Part shown: piece after piece, positions 60,318 through 64,000 of the stretch
Numbering within the stretch: position 1 is the stretch's first letter
How the letters are laid out: each line of letters begins with the position of its first letter
From: Paraburkholderia rhizosphaerae
Lineage (GTDB): Bacteria; Pseudomonadota; Gammaproteobacteria; Burkholderiales; Burkholderiaceae
Assembly: GCF_004366595.1 (NCBI RefSeq)
Contig: NZ_SORE01000003.1
Span: 248,001 to 312,000, forward strand
Direction of reading: 5' to 3'
Length of the DNA stretch: 64,000 bases
Notes under the pieces: model-generated
Database searches by the model: none
The model's input: the letters and a program-made list of their open reading frames with translations, nothing else
Told to the model about the DNA's origin: nothing
Position numbers and translations under genes: made by a program

Positions 60318-61896
60318 CGAAGTCGTCGAGCTTTCGCGTCTTCAGTTCGCCGTTACTGCCCTCTACCACTTCCTGTTCGTACCGCTGACGCTTGGTCTGT
60401 CGTGGCTTCTCGTGATCATGGAATCCGTCTACGTGATGACGGGCAAACCGATCTACAAGGACATGACCCAGTTCTGGGGCAAGCTGTTCGGCATCAACTT
60501 CGCGATGGGCGTCACAACCGGCCTCACGCTGGAGTTCCAGTTCGGCACCAACTGGTCGTATTACTCGCACTACGTCGGCGACATCTTTGGTGTGCCGCTC
60601 GCCGTCGAAGGTCTGATGGCGTTCTTTCTCGAATCGACGTTTGTCGGACTGTTCTTCTTCGGATGGAACCGTCTTTCGCGCGTTCAGCATCTGATCGTCA
60701 CGTTTCTGGTCGCGCTCGGCTCGAATCTGTCGGCGCTGTGGATTCTCGTCGCGAACGGCTGGATGAATAATCCGGTCGGCGCGGAATTCAACTACGAAAC
60801 GATGCGCATGGAGCTCGCAAACCTGTTCGACGTCGTGTTCAACCCGGTCGCGCAGGTGAAGTTCGTGCATACGGTGTCCGCTGGCTACGTGACCGCGTCG
60901 ATGTTCGTGCTCGGCGTGTCGTCGTGGTATCTGCTCAAGCGTCGCGACACCGAATTCGCGCTGCGCTCATTCGCGATCGCCGCGGGTTTCGGACTCGCGT
61001 CGACGCTTTGCGTAATCGTGCTCGGCGACGAGTCCGGCTATCGCACCGGCGAAGTCCAGCAGGTCAAGCTTGCGGCGATCGAATCCGAGTGGGAGACGTC
61101 GCCGGCGCCCGCATCGTTTACGATCATCGGCATTCCCAATCAAACGGAAGAGCGCACTGACTACGCGATCCGCATTCCATACGTGCTTGGTCTGATCGCG
61201 ACGCGCTCGGTCGATGTGCCCGTGGTCGGCCTGAAGGAGCTGATTTCACGGCATGAAGCGCGCATCAGGAACGGGATGATCGCGTACGAAGCATTGCAGA
61301 AGCTCAAGCAAGGCGACACCAGCGACGAGGTCCGCGCGACGTTCGACGCGCATAAGGCCGACCTTGGCTACGGGCTACTGCTCAAGCAGTTCACGGCGAC
61401 CGTCACCGATGCGACACCGGAGCAAATCCGCCAGGCCGCGAAGAAGTCGATTCCGCCGGTTGCGCCGGTGTTCTTTTCATTCCGCCTGATGGTCGGTCTC
61501 GGCATCCTGTTCCTCGCGACCTTCGCGCTCGCGTTCTGGTTCTGCGCACAGCGTTCGTTGCTGCTCGATAGCCGTCGCTGGTTCCTGCGCTGGGCCGTGT
61601 GGGCAATTCCGCTGCCGTGGCTGGCCGCCGAATTCGGCTGGATCGTCGCCGAAGTCGGGCGCCAGCCGTGGACGATCGCCGGTATTCTGCCGACCGCGCT
61701 GTCCGCATCGAGCCTCGCGCCGAGCGACCTCTATGTGAGTCTTGCCGGCTTTGTCGTGTTCTATACCGCGCTTTTCATCATCGAGATCATGCTGATGTTC
61801 AAGTATGCGCGGCTCGGGCCGTCGTCGCTGCACACCGGTCGATACCACCACGAAACGCTCACCGGACAACCGGTCATGATCAAAACGGACGCCTGA
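60307..61896 (+). CDS. cydA: Cytochrome bd ubiquinol oxidase subunit I
   Basis: A 529-residue subunit that oxidises quinol and binds hemes b558, b595 and d. The long quinol loop (about residues 235-340; ESEWETSPAPASF, IATRSVDVPVVGLKELI, KADLGYGLLLKQF) closely follows the E. coli-type (L-subfamily) pattern rather than the short-loop cyanide-insensitive type. The N-terminal SRLQFAVTALYHFLFVPLTLGLS carries the conserved His. ATG at 60307 is the family start. Operon order cydP-cydA-cydB-cydX. Confidence 0.97.
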   Translation: MPVNEVVELSRLQFAVTALYHFLFVPLTLGLSWLLVIMESVYVMTGKPIYKDMTQFWGKLFGINFAMGVTTGLTLEFQFGTNWSYYSHYVGDIFGVPLAVEGLMAFFLESTFVGLFFFGWNRLSRVQHLIVTFLVALGSNLSALWILVANGWMNNPVGAEFNYETMRMELANLFDVVFNPVAQVKFVHTVSAGYVTASMFVLGVSSWYLLKRRDTEFALRSFAIAAGFGLASTLCVIVLGDESGYRTGEVQQVKLAAIESEWETSPAPASFTIIGIPNQTEERTDYAIRIPYVLGLIATRSVDVPVVGLKELISRHEARIRNGMIAYEALQKLKQGDTSDEVRATFDAHKADLGYGLLLKQFTATVTDATPEQIRQAAKKSIPPVAPVFFSFRLMVGLGILFLATFALAFWFCAQRSLLLDSRRWFLRWAVWAIPLPWLAAEFGWIVAEVGRQPWTIAGILPTALSASSLAPSDLYVSLAGFVVFYTALFIIEIMLMFKYARLGPSSLHTGRYHHETLTGQPVMIKTDA

Positions 61897-61932
61897 TCCA
61901 CCTGTGTCCGCACAGAAACGGAATACATCAAC

Positions 61933-63069
61933 ATGGACTATGCAACCCTCAAACTGATCTGGTGGGTACTGATCGGCGTGCTGCTAATCGGCTTCGCACT
62001 CACCGACGGCTTCGATATGGGCGCCGGCATGCTATTGCCGTTCATCGGCAAGACCGACGACGAACGGCGCATCGTCGTCAATACAGTCGGCGCGACCTGG
62101 GAAGGCAACCAGGTGTGGCTGGTCACCGCGGGCGGCGCAATGTTCGCCGCGTGGCCGCTCGTCTATGCGGCGTCGTTCTCAGGTTTCTACTTCGCGATGC
62201 TGCTGGTGCTGTTCGCGTTGTTCTTCAGGCCGGTCGGATTCGACTACCGGGGCAAACGCGAGCATCCTCGCTGGCGCACCGCATGGGACTGGGCGTTGTT
62301 CACCGGCAGCTTCGTGCCGGCACTCGTGTTCGGCGTCGCGTTCGGCAATCTGCTGCAGGGCGTGCCATTCGCGTTCGACCAGGACCTGCGCGCGAGTTAT
62401 CACGGTAGCTTCTTCGCGTTGCTGAATCCGTTTGCGCTGCTGTGCGGACTCGTCAGCGTATCGATGCTCGCGGCGCACGGCGCGGCGTTCGTTAGAACGA
62501 AATCGGACGGCGTGATCGCTGAACGCGCGGCGCGCGCGCTACGCATCACATCGCTCGTCGCCGTGGTGCTGTTTCTGCTCGCGGGCGCGCTGATCGCGAC
62601 CGCGATCGGTGGCTATGAGATCGTCGATGCGCCGCCGCTCGATACCGTCGCGAATCCGCTGCTGAAAAGCGTGAATGGCGCGCCGGGTTTGTGGCTCACG
62701 AACTATGCGTCGTATCCGTGGATGATGGCCGCGCCGATTGCCGGTGTGCTCGGCGGACTGCTCGCCGCGCTGCTAGCGAACTCGCGCTTTGAGCGAACCG
62801 CGTTTCTCGCGACGTCATTGATGGTGATCGGCGTAATTCTGACCGCTGGGTTCTCGATGTTCCCGTTCATCATGCCGTCATCGCTCGACGCACGCAGCAG
62901 CCTGACTGTCTGGGACTCGACGTCGAGCCGTATGACACTGCAGATCATGCTGGTCGCGGTGGTCATCTTTCTGCCGCTTATTCTCGCGTACACGAGCTGG
63001 GTCTATCGCGTGATGCGCGGCAAGGTGACCGCGGCCGCGCTTGAGCAAAACCGTCACTCGATGTATTGA
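61933..63069 (+). CDS. cydB: Cytochrome bd ubiquinol oxidase subunit II
   Basis: A 378-residue membrane protein with about eight to nine helices. The start [46 protein letters not shown] and the [20 protein letters not shown] motif are typical CydB. With CydA it forms the high-affinity oxidase used at low oxygen. It lies 36 bases after cydA and 78 bases before cydX. Confidence 0.97.
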   Translation: MDYATLKLIWWVLIGVLLIGFALTDGFDMGAGMLLPFIGKTDDERRIVVNTVGATWEGNQVWLVTAGGAMFAAWPLVYAASFSGFYFAMLLVLFALFFRPVGFDYRGKREHPRWRTAWDWALFTGSFVPALVFGVAFGNLLQGVPFAFDQDLRASYHGSFFALLNPFALLCGLVSVSMLAAHGAAFVRTKSDGVIAERAARALRITSLVAVVLFLLAGALIATAIGGYEIVDAPPLDTVANPLLKSVNGAPGLWLTNYASYPWMMAAPIAGVLGGLLAALLANSRFERTAFLATSLMVIGVILTAGFSMFPFIMPSSLDARSSLTVWDSTSSRMTLQIMLVAVVIFLPLILAYTSWVYRVMRGKVTAAALEQNRHSMY

Positions 63070-63147
63070 CCAGAACGCGCGACGCGCTGTGCCGCGTTGC
63101 TTTGCAGTGCGTGTCGCGCGTCAAATGAACCGGAACAGGAGCAGTCA

Positions 63148-63261
63148 ATGTGGTATTTCAGCTGGATTCTCGGGATTGGCGTCGCACTGGCGTTTGGCAT
63201 CATCAACGTGATGTGGCTTGAAGCGCGGCGTTCAACCGCCGCGGCAACGACGAAGCGGTAA
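63148..63261 (+). CDS. cydX: Cytochrome bd oxidase small subunit CydX
   Basis: A 37-residue open frame after cydB: MWYFSWILGIGVALAFGIIN followed by VMWLEARRS. It matches the CydX pattern (MWYFxWILG...NxMWxE), a one-helix peptide that stabilises the heme d site. ACAGGAGCAGTCA before the ATG provides a ribosome site. A strong hairpin follows. Confidence 0.95.
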   Translation: MWYFSWILGIGVALAFGIINVMWLEARRSTAAATTKR

Positions 63262-63266
63262 ACGCA

Positions 63267-63298
63267 ACGCGGCGCCCCGGATGTGCAGGGCGCCGCGT
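63267..63298 (+). terminator. Hairpin after cydX
   Basis: ACGCGGCGCC pairs with GGCGCCGCGT across a 12-base loop; no long T-run. It lies between the cyd operon and the convergent PTS gene. Confidence 0.6.
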
Positions 63299-63356
63299 GT
63301 ACGTTCCAGGCTGCGTATTGTTTTGTCGCTGTTGCGCAGCTGTTCCGAAGGACTTC

Positions 63357-64000
63357 TTACGCCGGCTGTGCCGCCGCGCCGCCGATCGCCGGCAAGCGCG
63401 CCGCCATCTGCTGCTCATAACGCTGCGCAGCGCGCCCGACGACTACGTGGAACGTATCGGGCGACACCCACGCGACATCAAGGGTGCCGAGCCGCTGACG
63501 ATCGACCGCCGACGGATCGCGCACAACGACGCGCAGGCGCGTCGCCGCGACTGCCTGCAGCGACGCGATATTGGTCGCGCCGCCGAACACCGCAAGCCAG
63601 CGCAGCGGATCCGGGTCAAGCGGGCCATTCGCCGCTGCCGACGCTGCGGCAACCACCGCCACCGTCTCGGCCGCAGCCGCCGATGACACCGCCGCCGAAT
63701 GCGCAGCGCTGCCTGCCGCAGCAACACGGCTATCCGCCGCACCAACACCCGCCGCGATTGCCGCGCGGATTTCATCGGCGATGATGTCCGCCTCCGGCCC
63801 GATGATCACCTGCACGTTGGTCGAACCGCGCTTCAACACACCGCGTGCGCCGATCGACTTCAACTGTGCCTCCGACACTTTTTCCGCATCCCGCACCGAC
63901 AGACGCAAGCGCGTCGTGCACGCATCGACGACCGTCAGATTGTCCGCGCCGCCCAACGCCGCGATATACCGCTGCGCGCGCGGCAACGCTGCGCCCGTCG
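63357..64000 (-). CDS. nagE: PTS N-acetylglucosamine-type permease, C-terminal part (two EIIB domains)
   Basis: The visible 214 codons are open to the window edge, so the start lies beyond 64000. The part seen holds an EIIB domain with the phosphorylation site DACTTRLRL (YIAALGGADNLTVVDACTTRLRLSVRD). An Ala-rich linker of about 40 residues follows, then a second EIIB-like domain (WLAVFGGATNIASLQAVAATRLRVVVRD) in which the Cys is lost. The EIIC part should lie upstream outside the window. The nagE assignment is by similarity of the EIIB domain and is tentative. Confidence 0.75.
   Translation of the reverse strand, partial: TGAALPRAQRYIAALGGADNLTVVDACTTRLRLSVRDAEKVSEAQLKSIGARGVLKRGSTNVQVIIGPEADIIADEIRAAIAAGVGAADSRVAAAGSAAHSAAVSSAAAAETVAVVAAASAAANGPLDPDPLRWLAVFGGATNIASLQAVAATRLRVVVRDPSAVDRQRLGTLDVAWVSPDTFHVVVGRAAQRYEQQMAARLPAIGGAAAQPA

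Overview
This 64 kb window is GC-rich, densely coding chromosomal DNA. Gene content and order point to a betaproteobacterium of the family Burkholderiaceae, most likely the Paraburkholderia/Caballeronia group (inference; the genus cannot be fixed from sequence reading alone). The clearest markers are the uvrA / MFS / ssb cluster, the kdsD-kdsC-lptC-lptA-lptB-rpoN-hpf-ptsN-hprK-rapZ block, and ispE-tRNA-Gln-prs-rplY-pth. I see no transposase, integrase, prophage or CRISPR array.

Left part (1-13.9 kb) is the accessory-looking region. It holds a two-repeat outer-membrane beta-barrel, a broken MFS transporter remnant, and a six-gene operon for a B-type (ba3-like) heme-copper oxidase. That operon encodes three multiheme c-type cytochromes (seven heme c sites in all), CuA subunit II, subunit I and a previously missable 57-residue membrane peptide. 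Its upstream region carries a near-consensus promoter whose -35 box lies inside a 19-bp palindrome, just downstream of an FNR/Anr-like site. Next come a DUF4239 membrane protein, a divergent LysR/SDR pair, a lone cytochrome c, a BON-domain protein, a second LysR regulator and a cysteine-rich sigma-like protein.

Central part (14-49 kb) is mostly housekeeping: ssb, an MFS exporter, uvrA, an AI-2E family protein; an iron-uptake pair (TonB-dependent receptor and divergent PepSY protein) sharing a 19-bp Fur-like repeat; purU, a Nudix hydrolase, a LysE exporter, apt and a Kef antiporter; then the KDO/LPS-export genes leading into rpoN, hpf and the nitrogen-PTS/HPr-kinase genes; mutM-mutY; the outer-membrane assembly gene lolB; ispE, tRNA-Gln, prs, rplY, pth and hisC.

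Right part (49-64 kb): a ferredoxin, coaD, rsmD, ftsY, a maleylpyruvate isomerase/fumarylpyruvate hydrolase-like pair, ybiB, leuA, a DUF4440 protein, a PagL-like lipid A deacylase, rpoH, a complete cydPABX bd-oxidase operon, and the C-terminal end of a PTS N-acetylglucosamine-type transporter cut by the window edge. leuA has a leader with a 24-codon peptide containing three rare CTA leucine codons and two mutually exclusive stem-loops. rpoH has a perfect CIRCE inverted repeat in its upstream region. The window thus combines two low-oxygen terminal oxidases (B-type and bd), envelope biogenesis, and two control regions (leuA, rpoH) that can be read directly from the sequence.
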